Positions 8,501-13,044 of a stretch of DNA of 13,044 bases are shown here, in pieces; the first letter of the stretch is position 1; each line of letters begins with the position of its first letter. This DNA is from VFKE01 sp031400955 (lineage in GTDB: Bacteria; Verrucomicrobiota; Verrucomicrobiia; Verrucomicrobiales; Verrucomicrobiaceae), in the NCBI GenBank assembly GCA_031400955.1, contig JANNQW010000349.1, positions 1 to 13,044 on the forward strand, in the 5' to 3' direction. Under the pieces are notes generated by a model, which had not been told where the DNA came from, did no database searches, and worked only from the letters and a program-made list of their open reading frames with translations. Position numbers and translations under genes: made by a program.

Positions 8501-9013
8501 CAATCCCAAATCCCAAATCCAAGATACCAAATCGATTCCGTCCGCAGCCATCTCACTCAGCAACTCGGAACTCGCGGCCTCGCCCTCGAATCCACGGCTG
8601 AGCGCCTCGCCACCTTCAATGCGGTGCAGAACACCTACATAGGCATCTTCACGGTGCTCGGCGGACTCGGGGTGCTGCTCGGCACTTTAGGTCTCGGTGT
8701 GCTGGTCATGCGCAACGTCTTGGAGCGTCGCGGCGAATTCGGACTGATGCAGGTGCTCGGATTTAAAGCAGGTGCCTTGCGCGCCATGGTGCTGAGCGAG
8801 CACGCGGCACTGCTGGTCGGTGGATTGTTGCTCGGCCTCGTCAGTGCCGCCATCGCGGTCTGGCCGAATTTGAAACAGAGCGGCGGTGCGCTGCCCTTTG
8901 CCTTCTTGCTTTGGCTCAACCTAGGCATCCTCGTCTTCGGCATCGCCGCCTGCTGGTTCGCCGCCGTGCTCGCGTTGCGTGGGAAGTTGCTGGACGCTGT
9001 GCGCAGAGAGTGA
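5516..9013 (+). CDS. Giant FtsX/MacB-type ABC permease (YbbP-like)
   Basis: This 1165-aa protein has ten predicted membrane helices in the YbbP arrangement: one near residues 18-38; a soluble domain of about 490 aa; helices near 531-556, 583-605 and 631-652; a linker; helices near 703-724, 734-756 and 783-804; a second soluble domain of about 235 aa; and helices near 1040-1066, 1097-1117 and 1127-1153. The two FtsX-like blocks end in RRIFKAQPKDLLAG and in the C-terminal helices. An in-frame TAA shortly upstream fixes the N-terminus near the ATG at 5516. E. coli YbbP is about 800 aa, so this one is enlarged, mainly in the soluble parts. It carries five in-frame repeat elements, listed separately, all outside membrane helices. 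With the ATPase before it, it should extract a lipid-like substrate or transmit force across the envelope. The substrate is unknown. Confidence 0.9.
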   Translation: MIIRQLVAASFRHYWRSHLGLFFGIFLAAAVLSGSLLVGDSVRASLRRAAAERLGKVQAGMLGGDRWFTEDLARKANAVPLILLRGSVSESTGKARANAVQILGVDDGFFNLSPDGAPVAQPKDSLALNESLSRRLGVKIGDTVLVRLEKPSAISRDAPLSGEANQDITLRRKVTAILSGANLGNFQLQASQIAPDNVFIPRAELAEALEKKGRVNGMVNFTAGLWKLGTYPDTSLYGALGKTKDELKAEYAKGFDTRLRENAALEDFSIKLTRVPPTSDAPTTDHRPPAAEWQFTTDRVFLDDNIAQKIIKAVPGSYGVLTYLANGLSSAKGRVPYSMVCGTDLKSVCSPGILPGQWSDNDATIINQWLADDLQVTVGDKIDIRYFTVGLGRDLQEQTASFTVRGVMPMTDPAMNPSWAPDFPGVTDAKNCRDWQPGIPMKLDAIRDKDEAYWKQYKTTPKAFINLAAGQKLWSNRFGNLTAIRFPDTGQDVNKLREQLVSNLRLADIGLVPRDFHAEAAAAAKGSVDFGGLFIGLSLFIIGSSLVFSILLLIFTLENRLTQIGLLFSLGWREKQVRRLFLWESGLVAVLSSLLGLLGGVFYTKGALAGLNSLWSGATVGLKLTQDYQPLTLAIAFSSSLIVSLGTIWLATRRIFKAQPKDLLAGDAWSRKDGTPAVQNQRSEDKLRSRGANVVVPSTQVPGRLLRILPVLSLLLALGLSIAGSRATNPEAVAGLFFGSGFCLLTVGLLLIGRWLRARSVSNSAATSLVQIGARNITRRPGRSLAVIGMMAGGIFLVIAVNAFRLGAESDSAKRDSGTGGFALIGESTLPIYEDLNTAAAWDAFALDEKLMKQVKVVPFRVREGDDASCLNLNKAQRPVLCAVNPSSLADRKAFAFAQGSWDLLDKPKSKIENRKWEMPAIADQATAMWGLGKGVGDTISYTDASGKEFQVKLVALLAGSVLQGKVIISERNFLAKYPDTAGYKFFLIDAQESEQSQIPNPRYQIDSVRSHLTQQLGTRGLALESTAERLATFNAVQNTYIGIFTVLGGLGVLLGTLGLGVLVMRNVLERRGEFGLMQVLGFKAGALRAMVLSEHAALLVGGLLLGLVSAAIAVWPNLKQSGGALPFAFLLWLNLGILVFGIAACWFAAVLALRGKLLDAVRRE
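6358..6381 (+). repeat. Heptad tandem tract GACCACC x3 (in permease gene)
   Basis: Three exact copies of GACCACC run from 6361 to 6381, preceded by a partial ACC. The tract encodes part of PTTDHRPPA, around residues 282-289 of the permease, in the first soluble domain. The low-complexity peptide does not look like a structural element. Confidence 0.8.
6541..6584 (+). repeat. Palindromic element pair encoding GTDLKSV...SPGILPG
   Basis: A perfect inverted repeat CACAGACTT-G-AAGTCTGTG occupies 6541-6559. It is followed by an imperfect one: GCCCGG (6564-6569), 8-nt loop, CCGGGGC (6578-6584). Read in frame they give GTDLKSVCSPGILPGQW, residues 342-358 of the permease, in the first soluble domain. 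The peptide looks inserted between otherwise ordinary sequence. Confidence 0.75.
7531..7550 (+). repeat. Palindromic element encoding DGTPAV (in permease gene)
   Basis: GGACGGCA (7531-7538), loop CTCC, then TGCCGTCC (7543-7550) form a perfect 8-bp hairpin. In frame it encodes KDGTPAVQ around residues 671-678, in the linker between the fourth and fifth membrane helices of the permease, predicted to lie in the cytoplasm. Confidence 0.7.
8239..8266 (+). repeat. Heptad tandem tract AAAATCG x3.7 (in permease gene)
   Basis: AAAATCG is repeated exactly at 8239-8245, 8246-8252 and 8253-8259, then AAAATGG at 8260-8266. The tract is A+T-rich in a G+C-rich gene. It encodes KSKIENRKW around residues 909-917, in the second soluble domain of the permease. 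Confidence 0.85.
8501..8535 (+). repeat. Heptad tandem tract AAATCCC x5, decaying (in permease gene)
   Basis: Five successive 7-mers read CAATCCC, AAATCCC, AAATCCA, AGATACC and AAATCGA, so the tract decays to the right. It encodes QSQIPNPRYQID, residues 996-1007, in the second soluble domain of the permease, shortly before the eighth membrane helix. Confidence 0.8.
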
Positions 9014-9038
9014 TTTTTTGTAGCAAGGACGAGATTCC

Positions 9039-9051
9039 GGGTGGATCACCC
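9039..9051. terminator. Weak hairpin between convergent genes
   Basis: The 58-nt gap between the permease stop and the isocitrate dehydrogenase stop contains GGGTG (9039-9043), a 3-nt loop and CACCC (9047-9051). A T6 run (9014-9019) directly after the permease stop is not preceded by a good stem. It could help end transcription from one or both sides, but the stem is short and no T-run follows it. Confidence 0.25.
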
Positions 9052-9071
9052 AGCCACTCGTTTCATGGATC

Positions 9072-11342
9072 TCACATTTTGTCCAGAATCGCATTCAAGG
9101 TCGCGCTCGGGCGGAGGGCGGCAATGGCTTTGGCCTCGTCGGGCTGGTAGTAGCCGCCGATGTCAACGGGGCTGCCTTGAACGGCGAGAAGTTCGGCAAC
9201 GATCTTGGCTTCACCGGCCTTCAGTTCAGCGGCGATGGGTGTGAATTGCGCCTGCAAGGCCGCATCCTCCGACTGCGCCGCGAGGGCCTCCGCCCAATAG
9301 AGCGCGAGGTAGAAATGACTCCCGCGATTGTCGATCGTTCCCAGCTTTCGGCCCGGGGAACGATCCTCATCCAGAAACTTGCCGGTCGCGGCGTCGAGCG
9401 TTTCGGCGAGGATCCTGGCCTTCTGGGCAATGACCGCAGGCGAGACGCCTGCTGAGGCAGGCAGGATGCCCGCCATACCCTGTTCGGCGAGGTGTTCCAA
9501 TGAGACGGCCAGCGCCAGGAATTCACCAAGGCTGTCCCAGCGTAGGTAGTTTTCCTCCAGAAATTGCTGCACATGCTTCGGCGCGGAACCGCCGGCCCCG
9601 GTTTCAAAGAGCCCGCCGCCATTCATCAAGGGAACGATGGAAAGCATCTTCGCGCTGGTGCCAAGTTCGAGGATGGGGAATAGGTCGGTGAGGTAGTCGC
9701 GCAAAACATTTCCGGTGACGGAGATGGTGTCCTGTCCCTTCACGATGCGCTCCAGGCTGAACCGGCAGGCTTCCGCGGGCGTCATGATGCGGATGTCGAG
9801 GCCTGCGGTGTCATGGTCTTTGAGATAGGTGTTCACCTTGGCAATGATCTGGCGGTCATGAGCGCGCTTTTCATCGAGCCAGAAGATGGTGGGCGAACCG
9901 GTGGCGCGCGCGCGCTTGACGGCGAGCTTCACCCAATCCTGCACCGGTGCGTCTTTCGTCTGGCAGGCGCGCCAGATGTCGCCGGCTTCGACGTGGTGCT
10001 CGATGAGCACTTTGCCGCCGCTGTCCGTGACGCGAACCGCGCCCTCGGCGGGAATTTCGAAGGTCTTGTTGTGCGAGCCGTATTCCTCTGCGGCCTGGGC
10101 CATGAGGCCGACGTTCGGCACGGTGCCCATGGTTTTGGGGTCAAGCGCGCCGTTCTTCTTGCAGAAGTCGATCGTGGTCTGGTAGATGCCGGCGTAGCTG
10201 CTGTCGGGGATGACGGCGAGCGTGTCCTGCTGCTTGCCAGCCGCATTCCACATCTGGCCGGAGGTGCGGATCATAGCGGGCATGGAAGCGTCAACAATAA
10301 CGTCGCTGGGCACATGGAGATTGGTGATGCCTTTGTCGCTGTTCACCATCGCGAGGGCGGGACCCTCCGCATAGGCAGCCTGAATGTCGGCTTCGATCTC
10401 GGCCTTCTTGTCAGCGGGGAGTTTGTCGAGCTTCGCGGTCAAGTCGCCGAAGCCATTGTTAAAATCGACACCGAGTGCGGCGAACGTGTCGGCGTGTTTG
10501 GCGATGAGGTCTTTGAAGAATACTTTTACGAAGTGTCCGAAGATGATGGGGTCGGAGACCTTCATCATCGTGGCCTTGAGGTGGACTGAGAAGAGCACGC
10601 CGTCGGCCTTGGCCTTGGCGATCTGCTGTTCGATGAAAGCGACGAGTGCGCTCTTGCGCAGCACGGTGCCGTCGATGATTTCGCCGGCCTTGAGCGGCGT
10701 GCTGGCCTTGAGAACTTTGGTGGAGCCGTCTTGGCCGACGAACTTGATCTTCACATCCGTGGCGTCAGGAACCACGACCGATTTTTCATTCGAGAAGAAA
10801 TCGTCCTGGCCCATCGTCCCCACGCTTGTCTTGGAGTCCGGCGACCACTTGCCCATGGAATGGGGATTCTTGCGGGCGTATTCCTTGACCGCTTTCGGCG
10901 CGCGGCGGTCGGAGTTGCCTTCGCGCAGCACGGGATTCACTGCGCTGCCCATGACCTTGCTGTAGCGCGCCTTGACTTCTTTTTCGGTGTCGGTCTGTGG
11001 GTTGTCCGGGTAGTTGGGAAGTTGGTAGCCCTTGCTTTGCAACTCCGCGACGGCCGCTTTCAATTGCGGCACTGACGCGGAAATGTTCGGCAGTTTGATG
11101 ATGTTCGCTTCCGGTTCGACGCAGAGTTTGCCCAGGATGGCCAGGTCGTCCGGGATCCGCTGGCCTTCCGTCAGGAAATCCAGAAAGTTCGCAATGATGC
11201 GGCCCGCCAGCGAGATGTCGCTCGTCTCCACCGCGATGCCGGAGGACTTGGTGAAGGCTTCAACGATGGGAAGGAAGGAATAAGTCGCGAGAGCCGGGGC
11301 TTCGTCGGTCTTGGTATAAATGATGGTGGGCTTTTGGGTCAT
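9072..11342 (-). CDS. icd: NADP-dependent isocitrate dehydrogenase, monomeric type
   Basis: Starting at the ATG at 11342-11340, this 756-aa enzyme oxidatively decarboxylates isocitrate to 2-oxoglutarate in the TCA cycle. The N-terminus (PTIIYTKTDEAPALATYSFLP) matches that of monomeric IDHs, so the frame's 48-residue upstream extension to 11486 is not used. Visible are the substrate motif GNSDRRAP (about 141-148), HLKATMMKVSDPIIFGH, VDASMPAMIRTSG with Asp351, and NVLRDYLTDLFPILELGTSAKM with Asp549 and Asp553. These align, with an offset of one, to the metal ligands Asp350, Asp548 and Asp552 of the Azotobacter enzyme. GGGLFETGAGGSAPKH and IDNRGSHFYL are also present. Corynebacterium and Azotobacter enzymes have about 740 residues. 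The excess is explained by an in-frame palindromic insert at residues 623-637. No Shine-Dalgarno sequence is visible. The gene stands alone. Confidence 0.97.
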   Translation of the reverse strand: MTQKPTIIYTKTDEAPALATYSFLPIVEAFTKSSGIAVETSDISLAGRIIANFLDFLTEGQRIPDDLAILGKLCVEPEANIIKLPNISASVPQLKAAVAELQSKGYQLPNYPDNPQTDTEKEVKARYSKVMGSAVNPVLREGNSDRRAPKAVKEYARKNPHSMGKWSPDSKTSVGTMGQDDFFSNEKSVVVPDATDVKIKFVGQDGSTKVLKASTPLKAGEIIDGTVLRKSALVAFIEQQIAKAKADGVLFSVHLKATMMKVSDPIIFGHFVKVFFKDLIAKHADTFAALGVDFNNGFGDLTAKLDKLPADKKAEIEADIQAAYAEGPALAMVNSDKGITNLHVPSDVIVDASMPAMIRTSGQMWNAAGKQQDTLAVIPDSSYAGIYQTTIDFCKKNGALDPKTMGTVPNVGLMAQAAEEYGSHNKTFEIPAEGAVRVTDSGGKVLIEHHVEAGDIWRACQTKDAPVQDWVKLAVKRARATGSPTIFWLDEKRAHDRQIIAKVNTYLKDHDTAGLDIRIMTPAEACRFSLERIVKGQDTISVTGNVLRDYLTDLFPILELGTSAKMLSIVPLMNGGGLFETGAGGSAPKHVQQFLEENYLRWDSLGEFLALAVSLEHLAEQGMAGILPASAGVSPAVIAQKARILAETLDAATGKFLDEDRSPGRKLGTIDNRGSHFYLALYWAEALAAQSEDAALQAQFTPIAAELKAGEAKIVAELLAVQGSPVDIGGYYQPDEAKAIAALRPSATLNAILDKM
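9436..9474 (-). repeat. Palindromic insert encoding MAGILPASAGVSPAV in IDH gene
   Basis: GCAGGCG-AGA-CGCCTGC (9436-9452) is a perfect hairpin. Next to it GGCAGG-ATG-CCCGCC (9460-9474) pairs fully in the mRNA sense if one G-U pair is allowed. In frame the pair encodes residues 623-637 of the dehydrogenase, MAGILPASAGVSPAV, between SLEHLAEQ and the conserved ILAETLDAATGKFL. Recalled Corynebacterium and Azotobacter sequences have only a short loop here. Confidence 0.8.
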
Positions 11343-11509
11343 GAGATGGGAGTGCGGAGGAAAGCACAGTTTGTTCCAGCGGGCAAAGCTCAATGCGCCC
11401 CAAGACATGCTGACGATTTCCAAATACTCCTGCGAACGTCTGAACAGCATGCGCCGTGGTTGCGAGCCTTGCATACTTCGCGGCAATACCTATCTAGCCA
11501 AGTTGCAAT

Positions 11510-11537
11510 GATCCATGACTTGTGACATGAATGGATC
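11510..11537. promoter_or_regulatory. Inverted repeat ahead of the small-protein/NTase pair
   Basis: GATCCAT (11510-11516) and ATGGATC (11531-11537) form perfect 7-nt arms around a 14-nt centre. The right arm ends 3 nt before the ATG at 11541. The position fits an operator over which a product of the downstream pair might bind, or a structure hiding the start. The rest of the 198-nt divergent gap (11343-11540) shows no clear promoter hexamers. Confidence 0.35.
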
Positions 11538-11540
11538 GAG

Positions 11541-11771
11541 ATGACCGACACGACTCATGAGGCTGATCAGGTGCGGATGCGTGCACTGCGGGCGATGACG
11601 CTGGCACAACGATTATCGATGGCATTGGGGTGGAGCCAATCGGTGAGGGATCTCAGCAAGGCCAGCCTGCGGCGACAATTTCCGGACTGCTCCGCGAGCG
11701 AGTTGCGTCGTTTGATGGCCGAGCGCACCTTGGGACCTGAGCTGGCATCCAAGGCATACGGGACACTTTAA
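11541..11771 (+). CDS. Small helical protein paired with nucleotidyltransferase
   Basis: This 76-aa, strongly charged protein is predicted to be all-helical. Its pattern, RALRAMTLAQRLSMALGWSQ followed by LRRQFPDCSASELRRLMAERTLG, is that of a small uncharacterised family that I recall often lying directly before nucleotidyltransferase-fold genes in Verrucomicrobiota, Cyanobacteria and Chloroflexi. It has no cysteine pair, signal peptide or recognisable helix-turn-helix. The start is the ATG at 11541, right after a GGATCGAG stretch that is at best a weak ribosome site. Its stop lies 4 nt before the next ATG, so the two are surely co-translated. It may be the antitoxin-like or partner subunit of the pair. 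No function is proven, and the family link is from memory. Confidence 0.75.
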   Translation: MTDTTHEADQVRMRALRAMTLAQRLSMALGWSQSVRDLSKASLRRQFPDCSASELRRLMAERTLGPELASKAYGTL

Positions 11772-11775
11772 TTCC

Positions 11776-12354
11776 ATGGATGAAACGTTCAGGGCCGCAC
11801 TCGCCGCAGCGGATGTGTTGGAGCAACTTGGCGTCCGATGGTTCCTCGGAGGATCGTTGGCGAGTTCCGTGCACGGCATTCCCCGGGCTACGTTTGATGC
11901 GGACGTCATGGCCGATCTGCGCCCCCAACACATCCGTCCGTTGATCGAGAAACTCGGGGACGGCTGGTATGCAGACGAAGGCGCGATGCAGGAGGCGATC
12001 CGTCAACGGTCATCATTCAATCTCATCCATCTGGCGACCGCGATGAAGGTGGATGTTTTTCTGCCGAAGCTGCGCCGCTTTGATGGCGGTGAGTTTGCCA
12101 GATCCCGCAAAGTGCCCGTCGCCGAGGGTAGCGATATCGAGGCGCGCGTCTGCTGCGCGGAAGACATCATCATCGCGAAGCTGGAATGGTATCGCCTCGG
12201 CGGTGAGGATTCTGAACGGCAGTGGACGGATGTGCTCGGTGTTCTGCGCTTGAACGCTGGCCTGCTGGACATGCAACTGCTGCATGAGAGTGCCAACGAA
12301 GTCGGCGTCGTTGATTTGCTGGCTCGAGCGCTCGAAGCTGTTGCAACTGTTTGA
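11776..12354 (+). CDS. Nucleotidyltransferase-fold protein (MNT/AbiEii-like)
   Basis: This 192-aa protein shows the polymerase-beta-type nucleotidyltransferase signature: FLGGSLASSVHG with the GGS at 25-27, then TFDADV with Asp41 and Asp43, and a third acidic residue Asp93 in MKVDVFLP. A later EDIIIAKLEWYR helix (about 129-140) is typical of AbiEii and related stand-alone NTases, though full AbiEii proteins are about 300 aa. Such enzymes transfer a nucleotide to a protein, tRNA or small molecule; several act as toxins or as AMPylating antitoxins (MntA). All three acidic residues are present, so catalysis is plausible. It follows the 76-aa gene by 4 nt, and the two form a compact mobile-looking unit between housekeeping genes. 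Substrate and toxicity are unknown. Confidence 0.82.
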   Translation: MDETFRAALAAADVLEQLGVRWFLGGSLASSVHGIPRATFDADVMADLRPQHIRPLIEKLGDGWYADEGAMQEAIRQRSSFNLIHLATAMKVDVFLPKLRRFDGGEFARSRKVPVAEGSDIEARVCCAEDIIIAKLEWYRLGGEDSERQWTDVLGVLRLNAGLLDMQLLHESANEVGVVDLLARALEAVATV

Positions 12355-12370
12355 ATCGGCCGTGGCCGAT
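12355..12370. terminator. Palindrome after the NTase stop, possible terminator
   Basis: ATCGGCC (12355-12361), GT, GGCCGAT (12364-12370) form a perfect inverted repeat that begins at the first base after the TGA of the NTase gene. With a 4-nt loop the usable stem is 6 bp. Only a weak pyrimidine stretch follows, so it is not a canonical intrinsic terminator. It sits between convergent genes and could act in both directions. Confidence 0.4.
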
Positions 12371-12418
12371 CTTGCAATTCAGGGTTTCGTCCTGTTGTGC
12401 GAGTCTGAATAGTTTGGC

Positions 12419-13044
12419 CTACACCCGCCGCCAGCGTTGGAAGCTTTCGATGGCTTCGTAGTGCGCCAGCCCGAGCGAATCGTATTGCTGGGCCGTGTGC
12501 TGGTTCGTCTTGGGCGACTCGCGCTCCAATGAAGTGAGGGAATGATAGCGCGTCAGGGCGCGCTCCTTGCGTTCAAGCTGGTTCGGACTCAAGGGAACAG
12601 CCATGTCAATCTCGTGCGTGGCCAGCGCTTTTTCTTTGCCTCGATAAATCCACAGACTGCATGGCGCAGCCCAGTCTTCCTTCTGGCACAGGGCAAGCGC
12701 CTGTTCGATGAGCCGGAAGCAGAGCGCACTGACGGACGAAGGATCGGCGGCGTCGCCGGTGGTATAAATTTGGTGCGGCTTGAATTCACGGAGCACTTTC
12801 GTGATCGCGCTGGTGTCTTCGTCAGTAGTCCGGAAGCGGCGGTAACGGCCTGATTCGTAAAAGGGCAGGTCGAGGTAGTGAATGCTTTCTTGGCCCAAGC
12901 CGAGACCCTGAGCCGCATCGCGCAATTCACCACGGAGGATGAGCCCCTTGAGTTGTCGCAGCAGGAGAGGGTCTTCTCCGAATTCACCTTTCTCCTCCAG
13001 CAGCTTGAGGATGTGGCGCGCGTAATCGGTCTGCTCGCTCCAGC
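12419..13044 (-). CDS. PIG-L/LmbE deacetylase-like protein, C-terminal part, motif-degenerate
   Basis: The minus-strand frame is open from the right window edge to a TAG at 12421-12419, giving 208 residues of a longer protein. The TTG near 12925 is not the start, because the upstream part (LKGLILRGELRDAAQGLGL) continues the family pattern. HYLDLPFYESGRYR, FKPHQIYTTGDAADP, EIDMAVPLSPNQLERKERAL and YDSLGLAHYEAIESFQRW closely follow the PIG-L half of the NagB/PIG-L fusion proteins of Bacteroidetes and Verrucomicrobiota, which act on amino sugars. In those, the segment after GDLADP is HGTH, a zinc-binding HxxH. Here the matching residues are SSVS, so both histidines are gone. The region before the last helix also looks about 20 residues shorter. 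The N-terminal AHPDD motif and any NagB domain lie outside the window. This half is probably not a working zinc deacetylase. Confidence 0.8.
   Translation of the reverse strand, partial: WSEQTDYARHILKLLEEKGEFGEDPLLLRQLKGLILRGELRDAAQGLGLGQESIHYLDLPFYESGRYRRFRTTDEDTSAITKVLREFKPHQIYTTGDAADPSSVSALCFRLIEQALALCQKEDWAAPCSLWIYRGKEKALATHEIDMAVPLSPNQLERKERALTRYHSLTSLERESPKTNQHTAQQYDSLGLAHYEAIESFQRWRRV

Noticed and set aside
6358..8535. CRISPR array or insertion sequence in the permease gene
   Set aside because: The repeats are 7-nt tandems and single hairpins without spacers, and no transposase frame or terminal repeats surround them.
9014..9019. T6 run as the tail of an intrinsic terminator for the permease gene
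   Set aside because: The bases before it, including the end of the coding region, do not form a stem longer than about 3 bp.
9813..10589. Plus-strand open frame of 258 aa
   Set aside because: Antisense to the isocitrate dehydrogenase, which is conserved over its whole length.
11343..11486. 48-residue N-terminal extension of the isocitrate dehydrogenase
   Set aside because: Known monomeric IDHs begin at the residues matching PTIIYTKTDEAP. The extension is Arg/Ser-rich and has no targeting signal that I recognise.
12419..12925. PIG-L-like protein as a complete 168-aa gene starting at TTG
   Set aside because: The frame stays open upstream to the window edge and the upstream residues continue the family pattern, so the gene is cut by the window rather than short.

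Overview
The window is about 60% G+C and densely coded, with no tRNA, rRNA, CRISPR array or recognisable transposase. Several signs point to a Verrucomicrobiota-like bacterium (Pedosphaera/Limisphaerales type): an ECF sigma factor paired with a FecR-VIT protein, a monomeric isocitrate dehydrogenase, a PIG-L protein of the NagB-fusion type, starts without Shine-Dalgarno sequences, and short palindromes and 7-nt tandem repeats lying in frame inside genes. That assignment is inference from gene content, not from a marker gene.

Layout. (1) 1-2587, minus strand: an ECF sigma factor and, 6 nt downstream, a large membrane protein (FecR + VIT + VWA-like) that runs off the left edge; together a sigma/surface-sensor unit. 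(2) 2588-2763: divergent promoter region. (3) 2764-9013, plus strand: a run of four genes: a DMT/EamA-like membrane protein, a PaaK-type acyl/aryl-CoA ligase (adenylate-forming), a LolD/YbbA-type ABC ATPase and a very large FtsX/YbbP-type permease. The last two should form one ABC machine that moves a lipid or hydrophobic substrate out of the inner membrane; the ligase and small membrane protein may serve the same substrate or may only be neighbours. (4) 9072-11342, minus strand: NADP-dependent monomeric isocitrate dehydrogenase, convergent with the permease. (5) 11541-12354, plus strand: a small 76-aa protein and a 192-aa nucleotidyltransferase-fold protein, 4 nt apart, resembling a toxin-antitoxin-type pair. 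(6) 12419 to the right edge, minus strand: C-terminal part of a PIG-L/LmbE deacetylase-like protein that has lost the usual second zinc-binding histidine motif.

The most unusual signal cuts across the genes. The permease gene carries three different heptanucleotide tandem tracts (GACCACC, AAAATCG, AAATCCC) and two palindromic elements, all in frame and all in predicted soluble loops. The isocitrate dehydrogenase gene carries another palindromic element, encoding about 15 extra residues in a place where known homologues have none. A further heptad pair lies in the gap before the ABC ATPase gene. These look like mobile or expanding small repeats that the host tolerates as extra protein loops.
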